64,000 bases of DNA from Arthrobacter sp. SLBN-112 (lineage in GTDB: Bacteria > Actinomycetota > Actinomycetes > Actinomycetales > Micrococcaceae), in assembly GCF_030944625.1 (NCBI RefSeq), contig NZ_JAUSXY010000001.1, forward strand, positions 1,116,001 to 1,180,000, in the 5' to 3' direction. This document shows, piece by piece, positions 9,280-19,300 of the stretch. Position 1 is the first letter of the stretch, and every line of letters starts with the position of its first letter. The notes beneath the pieces were generated by a model that saw only the letters and a list, made by a program, of their open reading frames with translations, ran no database searches and was not told where the DNA came from. The translations under genes and the position numbers were made by a program.

Positions 9280-10746
9280 ATGATGACCGCCCGCGCCCAG
9301 GGAGTGGGGTTCCGTTCCGAACGGGGCCCGATTCTCATCGCTTTGATGCTGTCCACCGGACTGGTGGCCATCGATTCCACCATCGTCGCCACCGCCGTGC
9401 CCTCGATCGTCCGCGACGTGGGCGGCTTCTCCTCCTTTCCCTGGCTCTTCTCCGCCTACCTGCTGGCGCAGGCGGTTTCGGTGCCCATCTACGGCAAACT
9501 GTCCGACATGACAGGCCGCAAGCCCATCATCCTCACGGGTATTGGCCTGTTCCTGCTTGGCTCGGTCCTCTGCGGCCTGGCGTGGAGCATGCCCTCCCTG
9601 ATCGCCTTCCGGGCCCTGCAGGGACTCGGCGCCGGTGCGGTGCTGCCGGTTGCCGTCACCATCGCCGGCGACATCTACACGCTTCAGGAACGTGCCAAGG
9701 TCCAGGGCTACCTGGCCAGCGTGTGGGCCGTCTCCTCGGTGGTGGGCCCCAGCCTGGGCGGCATCTTCTCCGCGCTGGGCATCTGGCGCGGCATCTTCCT
9801 GGTGAACGTGCCGCTCTGCCTGCTGGCCGGCTGGATGCTGGTCCGCACCCTTCATGAGGACGTGGAACGCGCCAAGCACAAAGTGGATTATGCCGGCGCC
9901 GTACTGCTGGCAGGATCCCTGGGCCTGCTGATCCTCGGCGCCCTGCAAGGCGGCCAGGCCTGGGCGTGGAACTCTCCCATCAGCATTGCCGTGTTCACGG
10001 TGGGCGCCGTCCTGCTGGTCGCGTTCCTCCTGGTGGAGCGGCGCGCGGCGGAACCCATCCTGCCGGCATGGGTGGTGTCCCGCCGCCTGCTGGCCACCAC
10101 CACCCTGGTGTCCTTCGGGGTCGGGGCGGTCATGATCGGCCTGACCTCCTACGTGCCCACCTACCTGGAGGGTGCCCTGTCTTCCTCGCCGCTGGTGGCC
10201 GGCCTGGCGCTCGCCGCCCTGACCCTCGGCTGGCCCCTCAGCGCCTCGCAGGCCGGCAAGTTCTACCTGCGGATCGGCTTCAAATCCACCGCCCTGATCG
10301 GCATCGCCATTTCCGTGGCGGGGCTGCTGATCCTGGCGCTGACGGCGTCTTCGCCCAACGTGGCGCTGATCGCCATCAGCTGCTTCGTCGTCGGGCTCGG
10401 CCTGGGCCTGCTGGCCACGCCCACGCTCATCTCCGCCCAGTCCAGCGTGCCGTGGCACGAACGCGGCGTGGTGACCAGCACCAACATGTTCGCCCGTTCC
10501 ATCGGCAGCGCCCTGGGCGTGGCCGTCTTCGGTGCTGTGGCCAACTCCATCTACGGCGGCAGCAGCGGCGGCAACACCGATCCCGCCACGGTGATCAGCG
10601 CATCCGGGGCCGTATTCCTGGCCGCGCTGGTGGCCGGGCTGCTCACCGTGGCAGCCGTGCTGGCCATGCCCGCGGTGAAGGCTGAGGACGCCGGGAAGGC
10701 AGAGGAGCAGCCGGTCCCCACCAGCGCGGAGGGCAGCTCCAGCTAG
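9280..10746 (+). CDS. MFS transporter, DHA2 family (14-TM drug exporter)
   Basis: This 488-residue protein has 14 predicted hydrophobic segments. It carries the DHA2 hallmarks: motif C-like TGLVAIDSTIVATAVPSI in the first helix, motif A GKLSDMTGRKPIIL after helix 2, and the RALQGLGAGAVLPVAVTIAGD helix 4 signature. Such EmrB/QacA-type proteins export hydrophobic drugs or dyes with the proton gradient. Two adjacent ATG codons (9280 and 9283) can start it. It has no adjacent regulator, so the substrate is open. It stands alone between the GH15 fusion gene and the convergent oxidase gene. Confidence 0.88.
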   Translation: MMTARAQGVGFRSERGPILIALMLSTGLVAIDSTIVATAVPSIVRDVGGFSSFPWLFSAYLLAQAVSVPIYGKLSDMTGRKPIILTGIGLFLLGSVLCGLAWSMPSLIAFRALQGLGAGAVLPVAVTIAGDIYTLQERAKVQGYLASVWAVSSVVGPSLGGIFSALGIWRGIFLVNVPLCLLAGWMLVRTLHEDVERAKHKVDYAGAVLLAGSLGLLILGALQGGQAWAWNSPISIAVFTVGAVLLVAFLLVERRAAEPILPAWVVSRRLLATTTLVSFGVGAVMIGLTSYVPTYLEGALSSSPLVAGLALAALTLGWPLSASQAGKFYLRIGFKSTALIGIAISVAGLLILALTASSPNVALIAISCFVVGLGLGLLATPTLISAQSSVPWHERGVVTSTNMFARSIGSALGVAVFGAVANSIYGGSSGGNTDPATVISASGAVFLAALVAGLLTVAAVLAMPAVKAEDAGKAEEQPVPTSAEGSSS

Positions 10747-10776
10747 CGGGACGCCTCGGCCAGCGGGCAGCTCCAG

Positions 10777-11910
10777 CTACCGGGATGCCCGGAAGATGGT
10801 CGGCGCGTCCCGCGTCCCGGTGGCAAGGTCCGCCAGGATCCGGCCGATGACCGGCGTGAACTTGAAGCCGTGGCCGGAGAACCCTGCGCCGATCACCACC
10901 GGCCCCACCCGGTCCAGGATGAAGTCCTCGTCCGGGGTGGTGGTGTAGGTGCAGCTGATGGCCTCGAACTGCTCGGCGTCGACGCCCGGGAGCCACTGCC
11001 GGGCGTACTCCTGCAGGGCGGCGAGCTGGGCCGGCTCCGGCAGGAAATCCCGGTGGTCCGGATCCACCACAGGGCCAACACCGTGCCAGCCGGCCTTGAT
11101 GCCTTCGCCGGGAGTCTGCATGCCGTACACGGGGGAGTACCAGTCCCGGTAGTCCGGGCCCGGGTAGTGATTGAACCCCGGCCACACTGCCCCGGCGTCC
11201 GCCACCCGGAAATGCGCCGGCTGCTCCTGCGTGACCCGCAGCTCCGGGATCCGCACACCAGACGAATCCTTCCCGGCAGAGGTGGCCAGCAGCTTCTCCG
11301 TCCAGCCGCCGGCAGTCACCACGGCCTGGGCTGCGGTGACCACCTCGGTGCCCGCAGCGTCTTCGAGCGTCAGCCGCACGCCGTCGTCGAACACCTCGAA
11401 GTCCACCACCTTGGTGTGGTGCCTGATCTCAGCGCCCCGGGCCGCCGCCAGCCGCTGGAACGCAGGAAGCGCTGCTTCCGGATTGAGCTGGCCGCCGTCG
11501 GGCATATGCAGGACCTGCCGGTCGAAACGGATGCCGCGCCACCGCTCACCGGCTTCCTCCGGCGCCAGGAATTCGGCGCGGATCCCGGCCGAGGTGAGCG
11601 CGGAGGCAACCTGCTGCGGGTCGAAACCGGGCCCGTGGTTGACGATGCCAGTGCGCGCCAACAGCTGCACGCCGCTGTCCTGCTCCAGCTCTTCCCACAG
11701 CGACAATCCCTCAGCCAACATGGCCACATAGTCCGGCTGGTGGTAGCCCGGGTTCAGGTTCCGGGTGGCGCCGTGCGACGCGCCGATCTTGTGTCCGGGA
11801 CCGAACTGCTCCACCAGCGTCACCTCGCGGCCGCGGCGGGAGAGTGCCCAGGCGGCGGCCGAGCCCATGGCGCCGCCGCCGATCACCACGGTGTCAAGAA
11901 TGGTATTCAT
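10777..11910 (-). CDS. solA: FAD-dependent amine oxidase of the sarcosine oxidase / N-methyltryptophan oxidase family
   Basis: This 377-residue protein has an N-terminal Rossmann FAD-binding motif (TVVIGGGAMGSAAAWALSRRG), the family stretch GASHGATRNLNPGYHQPDYV, and a cysteine in AISCTYTTTPDEDF that corresponds to the cysteine carrying covalent FAD in monomeric sarcosine oxidase. The C-terminal GAGFSGHGFKFTPVIG is also typical. The family oxidises secondary amines such as sarcosine, N-methyltryptophan or pipecolate to imines, releasing hydrogen peroxide. It follows the AEC transporter gene by 34 bp on the same strand, so transporter and oxidase are probably cotranscribed. Which N-methyl amino acid is used cannot be decided from sequence. 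Confidence 0.85.
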   Translation of the reverse strand: MNTILDTVVIGGGAMGSAAAWALSRRGREVTLVEQFGPGHKIGASHGATRNLNPGYHQPDYVAMLAEGLSLWEELEQDSGVQLLARTGIVNHGPGFDPQQVASALTSAGIRAEFLAPEEAGERWRGIRFDRQVLHMPDGGQLNPEAALPAFQRLAAARGAEIRHHTKVVDFEVFDDGVRLTLEDAAGTEVVTAAQAVVTAGGWTEKLLATSAGKDSSGVRIPELRVTQEQPAHFRVADAGAVWPGFNHYPGPDYRDWYSPVYGMQTPGEGIKAGWHGVGPVVDPDHRDFLPEPAQLAALQEYARQWLPGVDAEQFEAISCTYTTTPDEDFILDRVGPVVIGAGFSGHGFKFTPVIGRILADLATGTRDAPTIFRASR

Positions 11911-11944
11911 CAGCCCTCCAGACTGGGGTCATGCGGTCAAAAAG

Positions 11945-12871
11945 CTACGCCAACAGGAGCGCGACGCCGATCATGGCCGGCACCGCCACCACGGTGGTGA
12001 TCAGCACGGTGTCCTTGGCCACGGTGAGCCCGGTCTGGTAGCGGCTGGCGGCGACGAACACGTTCTGGGCTGTGGGCAGCGCCGAGGTGACCACCACCGC
12101 GAACAGCGCGTGGCCGTCCATCCCGAGCGCGAAGCGGGCCACAATGTACGCAAGTGCCGGCTGGACGGCGAGCTTGAAACCGCTCGCCAGCAGTGTGTCC
12201 ACGCGGCGCCCGGCGGAAGCCTGCAGGGGGCGGGTGCCGTGCAGGCTCATCCCGAACGCGATCAGCATGGCGGGAATCGCGGCGCCGCCGATCAGGTGGA
12301 TGGGTTCCATCACCAGCGGCGGGACCTGGAATCCGGTGCCGGCCACCACCAGGCCCAGGGCGGAGCCGACGATCATCGGGTTCCGCAGGATCATCAGCAC
12401 AAAGCGCAGGGGAGTGGTGCGGTGGGCACTGGTGCTTGAATCCAGGACCATCAGGAACATCGGCGTGAAGAACGCCAGCTGGAAGATCAGCAGCGGTGCC
12501 ACGTAGCTGGCGTCGCCCAGGACATATACCGCGATGGGAATACCTAGGTTGGCCGAGTTCGCCAGTGAAGCGGACATGGCGGACATCAGTGATTCCGGGA
12601 GCGGCCGCTTGAGCCAGAACCGTGTGAGCAGGAAAAAGATTGATGCCGTTGTGATCGCGGCCACCGCCGTCACCAGCAGCGGCTGGGCAAAGACTTCCTG
12701 GAGGCGCGCCTTGCCCAGGGTTTCGAAGAGCAGCGCCGGGCTGGCCACGAAGAAGGTCAGGCCGCTCAGCACCGGCCGGGCGTTCTCGCCGAGGATGTTC
12801 CGCCGGCCGACGAACCATCCCACCAGGATGATGCACCAGACCACGAAGAATCCCGCCAGGACCCCTAGCAC
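11945..12871 (-). CDS. AEC family transporter (auxin efflux carrier-like permease)
   Basis: This 308-residue membrane protein has about 10 hydrophobic segments arranged as two similar halves, as in the AEC family. Features include ASLANSANLGIPIAVYVLG in the first half and SALPTAQNVFVAASRY in the second, corresponding to the broken-helix substrate sites. Bacterial AEC members carry dicarboxylates or amino-acid-like acids. It is the first gene of a probable pair with the amine oxidase (34 bp downstream), so it may move the oxidase's substrate or product. That link is inferred from spacing alone. Confidence 0.85.
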   Translation of the reverse strand: MLGVLAGFFVVWCIILVGWFVGRRNILGENARPVLSGLTFFVASPALLFETLGKARLQEVFAQPLLVTAVAAITTASIFFLLTRFWLKRPLPESLMSAMSASLANSANLGIPIAVYVLGDASYVAPLLIFQLAFFTPMFLMVLDSSTSAHRTTPLRFVLMILRNPMIVGSALGLVVAGTGFQVPPLVMEPIHLIGGAAIPAMLIAFGMSLHGTRPLQASAGRRVDTLLASGFKLAVQPALAYIVARFALGMDGHALFAVVVTSALPTAQNVFVAASRYQTGLTVAKDTVLITTVVAVPAMIGVALLLA

Positions 12872-12924
12872 GGGATCCCTCCGCGGCCGCGGCGGGAGCG
12901 TCTAACGGACTTCACGCTCCAGGT

Positions 12925-13350
12925 TCAGAGGGTGGCGTTGTTCAGCGCGAACGGCGGACGCATCATGCCGGCGGTGAGGCCCTCGGCGGGGTCGTTGCCC
13001 AGCTGGATGATCCGGTTGTCCTGGTCCACATGGACCACCCGGGGCTCGTACGCCTTGGCTTCCTCGGTGGTCATCTGCGCGTAGGTAATCAGGATGACAA
13101 TGTCGTTCTCGTGCATAAGGTGCGCCGCTGCACCATTGATGCCGATCACGCCGGAGCCGCGCTCACCTGCGATGGTGTACGTCTCCAGCCGCGCCCCGTT
13201 GGTGACGTCCACGATGGACACCAGCTCGCCAGGAAGGATGTCCGCAGCCTCAAGCAGGTCAAGGTCAACGGTGACCGAGCCGACGTAGTGCAGGTCGGCG
13301 TGGGTGACGGTGGCCCGGTGGATTTTGGACTTGAACATTGTTCGATTCAT
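12925..13350 (-). CDS. panD: Aspartate 1-decarboxylase precursor
   Basis: This 141-residue pyruvoyl enzyme makes beta-alanine from L-aspartate for pantothenate and coenzyme A synthesis. The family start [20 protein letters not shown] is present, including the self-cleavage site before the serine of HYVGS that generates the pyruvoyl group. [20 protein letters not shown] and the conserved Thr/Tyr active-site positions follow. The length fits actinobacterial PanD, including its disordered C-terminal tail. It lies downstream of a LysR gene on the same strand with a gap of about 80 bp, but the LysR protein probably serves the proline genes. No panC or panB is next to it. Confidence 0.95.
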   Translation of the reverse strand: MNRTMFKSKIHRATVTHADLHYVGSVTVDLDLLEAADILPGELVSIVDVTNGARLETYTIAGERGSGVIGINGAAAHLMHENDIVILITYAQMTTEEAKAYEPRVVHVDQDNRIIQLGNDPAEGLTAGMMRPPFALNNATL

Positions 13351-13429
13351 AACGGACCCAGTCTAGACCCGTGCTCCCTCACCCCGCAGTGACGCAGGAA
13401 ACACACCAGTCACGTACGACGGCGGCCGG

Positions 13430-14344
13430 TCACCCGGCGTCGTTCCCCGCCACCGCCGCGGCGGCTGCGGCGAGCGTCTCGCGGGCCGCGAGGATCGCCG
13501 GGCGCTGGACGCTGGAGCGGCGGACCGAGGTGAAGATGGTGCGGTGCGGCTTGCCCGGAAGCTCAAGGAGTTCCGCCGTGGTGCCGCGGCCGGTCCACAC
13601 CAGGTCCGGCATCAGCGCCACCGCGTTGCCGGACTCGATCAGGCGGGCCTGTGCCTGCAGGTCGGCGGTTTCAAAACGGACATCGGGCTCGAACCCGGCG
13701 CTGCGGCACGCCTGCTCCGCCCAGTGGCGGGACGCGGCACCCCGCGGTTCCATGACCCAGGCCAGGTCCGCCGTGTCCGCCAGCGAACGGATGGCCGGGC
13801 CGCCGTCGGACGCCGGGGGAACGGCGAGCCGGATGGCGTCGGTGGTCAGCTTCACCCGGTCCAGTTCGGGGTAGCGCGGGGCCGCGTGCCCCGGATACTG
13901 CTCCGCGACCACCAGGTCGAAGTCCCGCGCCCAGGTCTCGTGCAGCGCCGTCTCCGGCTCCCGCTGGATCATTTCGATCCGCACCTCGGGGTAGGCGGCG
14001 GCCATCCGCGTCAACGTGTCCGGCATCAGCGCCAGCGCGGCCGATTGGAACACCGCGATCCGCACCGTCCCGGTTACGGTGGTCAGGGACGCGGCCAGGT
14101 CCGCCTCGGCCTGCTCCATGGTTTCGAGCAGCTGCGCGGTATGCGCAACCAGTACTTCGGCCTGGGGTGTGAGCTGCACGCGGCGGCCGGTTTTCCGGAG
14201 CAGCTCCACGCCTACCTCCTTCTCCAGGAGTGCAAGCTGCTGCGACACCGACGACGGGCTGTACTGCAGAGCCTCAGCCACCTCGGCGAGCGTCCCTCGA
14301 ATGCTTAACTCTCGCAGGAGCCGGAGCCGGCGGACGTCGAGCAT
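13430..14344 (-). CDS. LysR family regulator, probable controller of the proline permease and putA
   Basis: This is a 304-residue LysR-type regulator. The ATG at 14344 is preceded by AGGAAT; a start at 14371 would add nine residues over the operator. The N-terminal winged helix reads MLDVRRLRLLRELSIRG, AEVAEALQYSPSSVSQQLALLEKEVG, and a periplasmic-binding-protein-like effector domain follows (GTVRIAVFQSAALALMPDTL). It is divergent from the APC permease, and a near-perfect 18-bp dyad lies between them. A related site precedes putA, so this protein probably activates proline uptake and oxidation, perhaps with proline as inducer. The role is inferred from gene order and the shared motif. Confidence 0.88.
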   Translation of the reverse strand: MLDVRRLRLLRELSIRGTLAEVAEALQYSPSSVSQQLALLEKEVGVELLRKTGRRVQLTPQAEVLVAHTAQLLETMEQAEADLAASLTTVTGTVRIAVFQSAALALMPDTLTRMAAAYPEVRIEMIQREPETALHETWARDFDLVVAEQYPGHAAPRYPELDRVKLTTDAIRLAVPPASDGGPAIRSLADTADLAWVMEPRGAASRHWAEQACRSAGFEPDVRFETADLQAQARLIESGNAVALMPDLVWTGRGTTAELLELPGKPHRTIFTSVRRSSVQRPAILAARETLAAAAAAVAGNDAG

Positions 14345-14363
14345 AGCGGATTCCTGACTGAAA

Positions 14364-14402
14364 CTAATCAATATTGGTTAGAAGGATTCACTTTATCTAA
14401 CG
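14364..14402 (+). promoter_or_regulatory. Putative LysR-type operator/promoter of the APC permease
   Basis: CTAATCAATATTGGTTAG (14364-14381) is an 18-bp dyad with a single mismatched pair, followed at a fixed distance by CTTTATCTAACG, which resembles a -10 region. The 39-bp block aligns without gaps to 16220-16258 in front of putA (28 of 39 bases identical by my count). It lies in the divergent region next to the LysR gene, as expected for a LysR activation site. Confidence 0.65.
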
Positions 14403-14501
14403 CAACCGCCCACGCATACTGTTGGAACCGAGTTACCCCCGTCACAGCCCATTCACTTGGCGTGCCGCGGCGGGGTCGCACCCCAAAAGCAGGAGTTCCT
14501 G

Positions 14502-15962
14502 ATGAGCAGAGACATGACCCAGTCGATCATGCGGCGCAAGCCCATCGACGACATCGAAGAAGAAAGTAAGCACAGCGGCCTCTTCAAGTCCCTCGGGCTG
14601 TGGCAGCTCACCGCCATCGGTGTTGGCGGCATTATCGGCGTCGGCATCTTCTCGCTCGCGGGACTGGTGGCGGCCGGCAGCGATGGAACTCCCGGGGTGG
14701 GGCCCGCGGTACTGATCTCCTTCCTGATCGCAGGCCTCGCCTCCGCGGCGGCGGCCCTCTCCTACGCGGAATTCGCGGGCATGATCCCGCGCGCCGGTTC
14801 GGCCTACACCTACGGATATGTGGCGCTCGGGGAGGTTATCGGCTGGTTCATCGGCTGGGACCTGCTGCTGGAATACATTGCGATCGTCGCTGTTGTGGCC
14901 ATCGGCATCTCCGGCTACCTGGACGCCTTCCTGGCCGGCATTGGCATCCACCTGCCGGCCTGGATGACCTCGACCTTTGACGAAGGCAAGGGCGGCATCA
15001 TCAACGTCCCCGCCATCCTGGTCTGCCTCCTGGTCACCTGGATCCTGTCCCGCGGCACCAAGGCGTTCGGCCGGTTCGAACTGGCGGCAGTGGCCATCAA
15101 GGTGGTCCTGATCCTCTTCATCATCGGGCTTGGCGTGTTCTACATCGACACCAACAACTACAACCCGTTCATGCCCAGCGGCTTCGGGCCCGTGGTTGCC
15201 GGCTCCGCCACCGTCTTCTTCGCCGTGTTCGGCTACGACGCCATGAGCACCGCGGCCGAGGAAGCCAAGGACGGCAAGAAGCACATGCCCAAGGCCATCG
15301 TGCTCTCGCTCATCATTGCCATGCTGCTCTACGTTGCTGCCACGCTCGTCCTCACCGGCATGCAGAACTACAAGGACATCGACCCCAAGGCGGGCTTCGC
15401 CTCGGCCTTCACGTCCGTGGGGCTGCCGGTGATTGCCACCATCATCTCGGTGTTCGCCGTGCTGTCCATCCTCACCGTGATGCTGACCTTCCTGCTCGGC
15501 GTCACACGGGTCTGGTTCTCCATGAGCCGCGACGGACTGCTCCCCGGCTGGTTCGCCAAGACGGACCACCGCGGCACCCCGCAGCGGGTCACCTGGATCG
15601 GCGGCGTCGCGTCCGCCTTCCTGGCCGGCGTCTTCCCCATCAAGGCGGTTGCGGACCTGACCAATATCGGCATCCTGGCCGCGTTCGTCGTCGTCTGCCT
15701 GTCAGTGATCATCTTCCGTTACAAGCGGCCGGACGCGCCCCGCACGTTCCGCCTGCCCCTGATGCCCGTGATCCCGGCGTTCGGCGTCCTGGCCTCGGCC
15801 TTCCTGATGCTGCAGCTGCACTGGGAAACCTGGCTGCGGTTCGTGGTGTGGCTCATCATCGGCCTGGTGATCTATTTCGGCTACGGACGCAAGCACTCGC
15901 TGATGAACCCCAACAGCCCGCGCCACCAGGAGCTCGCAGACATGCACCGCCCCCTGGCGTAA
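14502..15962 (+). CDS. APC family amino acid permease, probable proline transporter
   Basis: This 486-residue permease has about 12 transmembrane helices. The ATG at 14502 follows AGGAG by six bases. The first helix has the APC signature GVGGIIGVGIFSLAGLVA, and AGSAYTYGYVALGEVIGW is also typical. It resembles the cationic amino acid permease branch (YfnA/CAT-like). It lies between a divergent LysR regulator and putA and shares an upstream motif with putA, which makes proline the best guess for its substrate; cationic amino acids remain possible. A hairpin with an 11-bp stem follows at 16035-16065. Confidence 0.85.
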   Translation: MSRDMTQSIMRRKPIDDIEEESKHSGLFKSLGLWQLTAIGVGGIIGVGIFSLAGLVAAGSDGTPGVGPAVLISFLIAGLASAAAALSYAEFAGMIPRAGSAYTYGYVALGEVIGWFIGWDLLLEYIAIVAVVAIGISGYLDAFLAGIGIHLPAWMTSTFDEGKGGIINVPAILVCLLVTWILSRGTKAFGRFELAAVAIKVVLILFIIGLGVFYIDTNNYNPFMPSGFGPVVAGSATVFFAVFGYDAMSTAAEEAKDGKKHMPKAIVLSLIIAMLLYVAATLVLTGMQNYKDIDPKAGFASAFTSVGLPVIATIISVFAVLSILTVMLTFLLGVTRVWFSMSRDGLLPGWFAKTDHRGTPQRVTWIGGVASAFLAGVFPIKAVADLTNIGILAAFVVVCLSVIIFRYKRPDAPRTFRLPLMPVIPAFGVLASAFLMLQLHWETWLRFVVWLIIGLVIYFGYGRKHSLMNPNSPRHQELADMHRPLA

Positions 15963-15972
15963 CCTCCTCCCC

Positions 15973-16192
15973 GACGCCCGCTCACGTCTGGCGGTTTCTC
16001 CCGGAACGCCCGCTCACATTCGGTTAGAACAGGTAACCCTCCTGCGCATCACGTGCAGGAGGGTTCCTCGTTCAACCGCCGAACGTGAGCGGGCGTTTGG
16101 AATTTAGCCGCAGGATCTGAGCGGGGGTTGGGGGTATAGGTGTCAAAGGTGAGCGGGGGTTGGGGGGTAGGTGTCAAAGGTGAGCGGGGGTT
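15973..16192. repeat. Cluster of six TGAGCGGGNGTT repeats in both orientations
   Basis: Two copies run on the minus strand (15973-15988 and 16005-16023) and one on the plus strand (16079-16097). The second and third form an almost perfect 19-bp inverted repeat (one mismatch) around the 16035-16065 hairpin. Three more plus-strand copies form a tandem array: unit 1 at 16118-16149 (32 bp), unit 2 at 16150-16180 (31 bp), and a partial unit from 16181. Units contain TGAGCGGGGGTTGGGGG and end in GGTGTCAAAGG. The cluster fills the space between the permease and the putA operator. Confidence 0.85.
16035..16065 (+). terminator. Hairpin after the APC permease gene
   Basis: A perfect 11-bp stem (16035-16045 with 16055-16065) with a 9-nt loop lies 72 bp after the permease stop. 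No strong T tract follows, so its strength as a terminator is uncertain. It is nested inside the TGAGCGGG inverted repeats. Confidence 0.5.
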
Positions 16193-16219
16193 TTGAGGGC
16201 CTTGGAAGCATTGGCTTTT

Positions 16220-16258
16220 CTAACCTGTATTGGTTGGAAAAGATCGCTTTATCTTATG
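16220..16258 (+). promoter_or_regulatory. Putative LysR-type operator/promoter of putA
   Basis: CTAACCTGTATTGGTTGG is followed at the same distance as in the permease site by CTTTATCTTATG. The segment matches 14364-14402 without gaps. It ends 62 bp before the putA start and has the same orientation to its gene as the permease copy, so one regulator probably acts on both. Confidence 0.65.
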
Positions 16259-16320
16259 TGACTCGAAGCTCATACTGGTGGAAAGACCTCCTCCATACCC
16301 CAGGAAAGATCGGGAAAACC

Positions 16321-19300
16321 ATGACCCACGTTGCAATGGAACCGGCAGTCGCAGTCGCTGCCACGCCGCAGACGGTCGACGTCGACGTCCCCCAGGCGAA
16401 GGCACTCGCCGACGAAGCGGTCACCTTGGTCCGCCGCTGGCTCACGGAGGCGTCGAAGGTCCCCGTCGACGCCTCCGCCCAGCAGTTGGCAGGCGTGCTC
16501 AAGGACCCCAACGGCCTGGAGTTCACGGTCGGATTCGTGGACGGCGTGGTCCGTCCCGAGGACGTGAACGTCGCCGCCCACAACCTGGCCGCGCTGGCCC
16601 CCAAGGTTCCGGCCTTCCTGCCCTGGTACATGCGCAGCGCCGTGGCGCTCGGCGGCACCATGGCCCCCGTCCTGCCCCAGGTGGTCATCCCCGTGGCCCG
16701 CAGGGTCCTGCGCGAAATGGTGGGCCACCTGATCGTTGACGCCACCGACGCCAAGCTTGGCCCCGCCATCGCCAAGATCAAGAAGGACGGCGTCAAGCTC
16801 AACGTCAACCTGCTCGGCGAGGCAGTCCTCGGCGAGCACGAGGCCTCCCGCCGGCTCGAAGGCACGCACACCCTGCTGGCCCGCCCCGACGTCGACTACG
16901 TCTCCATCAAGGTCTCCTCCACTGTGGCCCCGCATTCCGCCTGGGCCTTCGACGAAGCCGTGGAGCACGTGGTGGACAAGCTCACTCCGCTGTTCCAGCG
17001 CGCTGCCTCCTTCGCCGGCCCCGGTAAAAAGGCCAAGTTCATCAACCTGGACATGGAGGAATACAAGGACCTGGACATGACCATCGCGGTCTTCACCAGG
17101 ATCCTTGACAAGCCGGAGTTCAAGGACCTCGAAGCCGGCATCGTGCTCCAGGCCTACCTCCCGGACGCACTGTCCGCCATGATCCGGCTGCAGGACTGGG
17201 CCGCCGGGCGCCGCGCCAACGGCGGAGCCGGCATCAAGGTCCGCGTGGTCAAGGGCGCCAACCTCCCCATGGAGCAGGTGGAATCTTCCCTGCACGATTG
17301 GCCGCTGGCCACCTGGGGTTCCAAACAGGATTCGGACACCAGCTACAAGCGGGTCATCAACTATGCGCTGCACCCGGACCGGATCAAGAACATCCGGATC
17401 GGCGTGGCCGGCCACAACCTGTTCGACATCGCCTTCGCCTGGCTGCTGGCCAAGCAACGCGGTGTGGAATCCGGCATCGAATTCGAGATGCTGCTGGGCA
17501 TGGCGCAGGGCCAGGCGGAAGCCGTCAAGAAGGACGTCGGCTCCCTGCTGCTCTACACCCCGGTGGTCCACCCGGCCGAGTTCGACGTCGCCATCGCCTA
17601 CCTGATCCGCCGCCTGGAAGAGGGGGCCAGCCAGGAAAACTTCATGTCGGCAGTGTTCGAGCTCAGCGAAAACGAGGGCCTGTTCGAGCGCGAAAAGCAG
17701 CGCTTCCTCGCCTCGCTGGAAGCCCTGGACAACACCGTTCCGCTGCCCAACCGCCGGCAGGACCGGAATCTGGCTCCGGAGGCCTTGCCTCGCACCGGCT
17801 TCGGAAACACCCCCGATACCGACCCCGCGCTGCCCGCCAACCGCACCTGGGGCCGTGCCATCCTGGAGCGCGTCCCGTCCTCCACCCTGGGCAACGCCGC
17901 CGTCGAGGCCGCTTTCATCAACGACGAAGCCGCGCTCACCTCAGCCATCGAAACCGCCATCGAGAAGGGCAAGGCCTGGGGCGCCCTGTCCGGCGACGAG
18001 CGGGCGGAGATCCTGCACCGTGCCGGCGACATCCTCGAGGCCCGCCGCGCCGACCTCCTGGAGGTCATGGCCAGCGAAACCGGCAAGACCATCGACCAGG
18101 GTGATCCCGAGGTCAGCGAGGCAGTGGACTTCGCGCACTACTACGCCGAGTCCGCACGCAAGCTGGACGCGGTCGACGGCGCCACGTTCGTCCCAGCCAA
18201 GCTCACCGTGGTGACCCCGCCGTGGAACTTCCCGGTCGCCATCCCGGCAGGGTCCACGCTGGCGGCACTCGCCGCCGGCTCCGCCGTCGTCATCAAACCT
18301 GCCAAGCAGGCCGCCCGCAGCGGTGCCGTCATGGTGGAAGCGCTGTGGGAAGCCGGTGTCCCGAAGGACGTCCTGACCATGGTGCAGCTGGGGGAGCGGG
18401 AGCTCGGCCGGCAGCTGATCAGCCACCCGGCCGTGGACCGCGTGATCCTCACCGGCGGCTACGAAACCGCCGAACTGTTCCGGTCCTTCCGCAAGGACCT
18501 GCCGCTGCTGGCCGAAACCAGCGGCAAGAACGCCATCATCGTCACTCCCAGTGCAGACCTGGACCTGGCAGCCAAGGACGTGGCCTACTCCGCGTTCGGC
18601 CACGCCGGCCAGAAATGCTCCGCGGCCTCACTGGTGATCCTGGTGGGCTCCGTGGCAAAGTCCAAGCGGTTCCACAACCAGCTGATTGACGCCGTCACCT
18701 CGCTCAAGGTGGGCTACCCGCAGGACCCCACCAGCCAGATGGGCCCCATCATCGAACCCGCGAACGGCAAGCTCCTCAACGCGCTCACTACCCTGGGTGA
18801 GGGCGAAGACTGGGCCGTGGAACCGAAGAAGCTCGACGACACGGGCCGGCTTTGGAGCCCGGGCGTGCGCTACGGCGTCAAGCGCGGTTCCTACTTCCAC
18901 CTCACCGAATTCTTCGGCCCCGTCCTGGGTGTGATGACCGCCGAAACCCTGGAAGAAGCCATCGCCATCCAGAACCAGATCGAGTACGGCCTCACAGCAG
19001 GCCTGCACTCGCTCAACTCCGAGGAACTGGGCATCTGGCTGGACACCATCCAGGCCGGCAACCTCTACGTCAACCGCGGCATCACCGGTGCCATCGTGCA
19101 GCGCCAGCCGTTCGGCGGCTGGAAGAAATCCGCCGTGGGCGCCGGGACCAAGGCCGGTGGCCCCAACTACCTTGCCGGCCTGGGCGACTGGGCACCTGCC
19201 ACCAGCACCGCCACCGCCGCCGTGACCCACGCGGGTGTCCGCCGGATCCTCGACGCGGCCGGCCCCGCCATTGAGGCCGCCGGGTTGGAGTCCCTCCACC

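Noticed and set aside
16118..16192. CRISPR array
   Set aside because: The 31-32 bp units follow each other directly with no unique spacers, and there are no cas genes.
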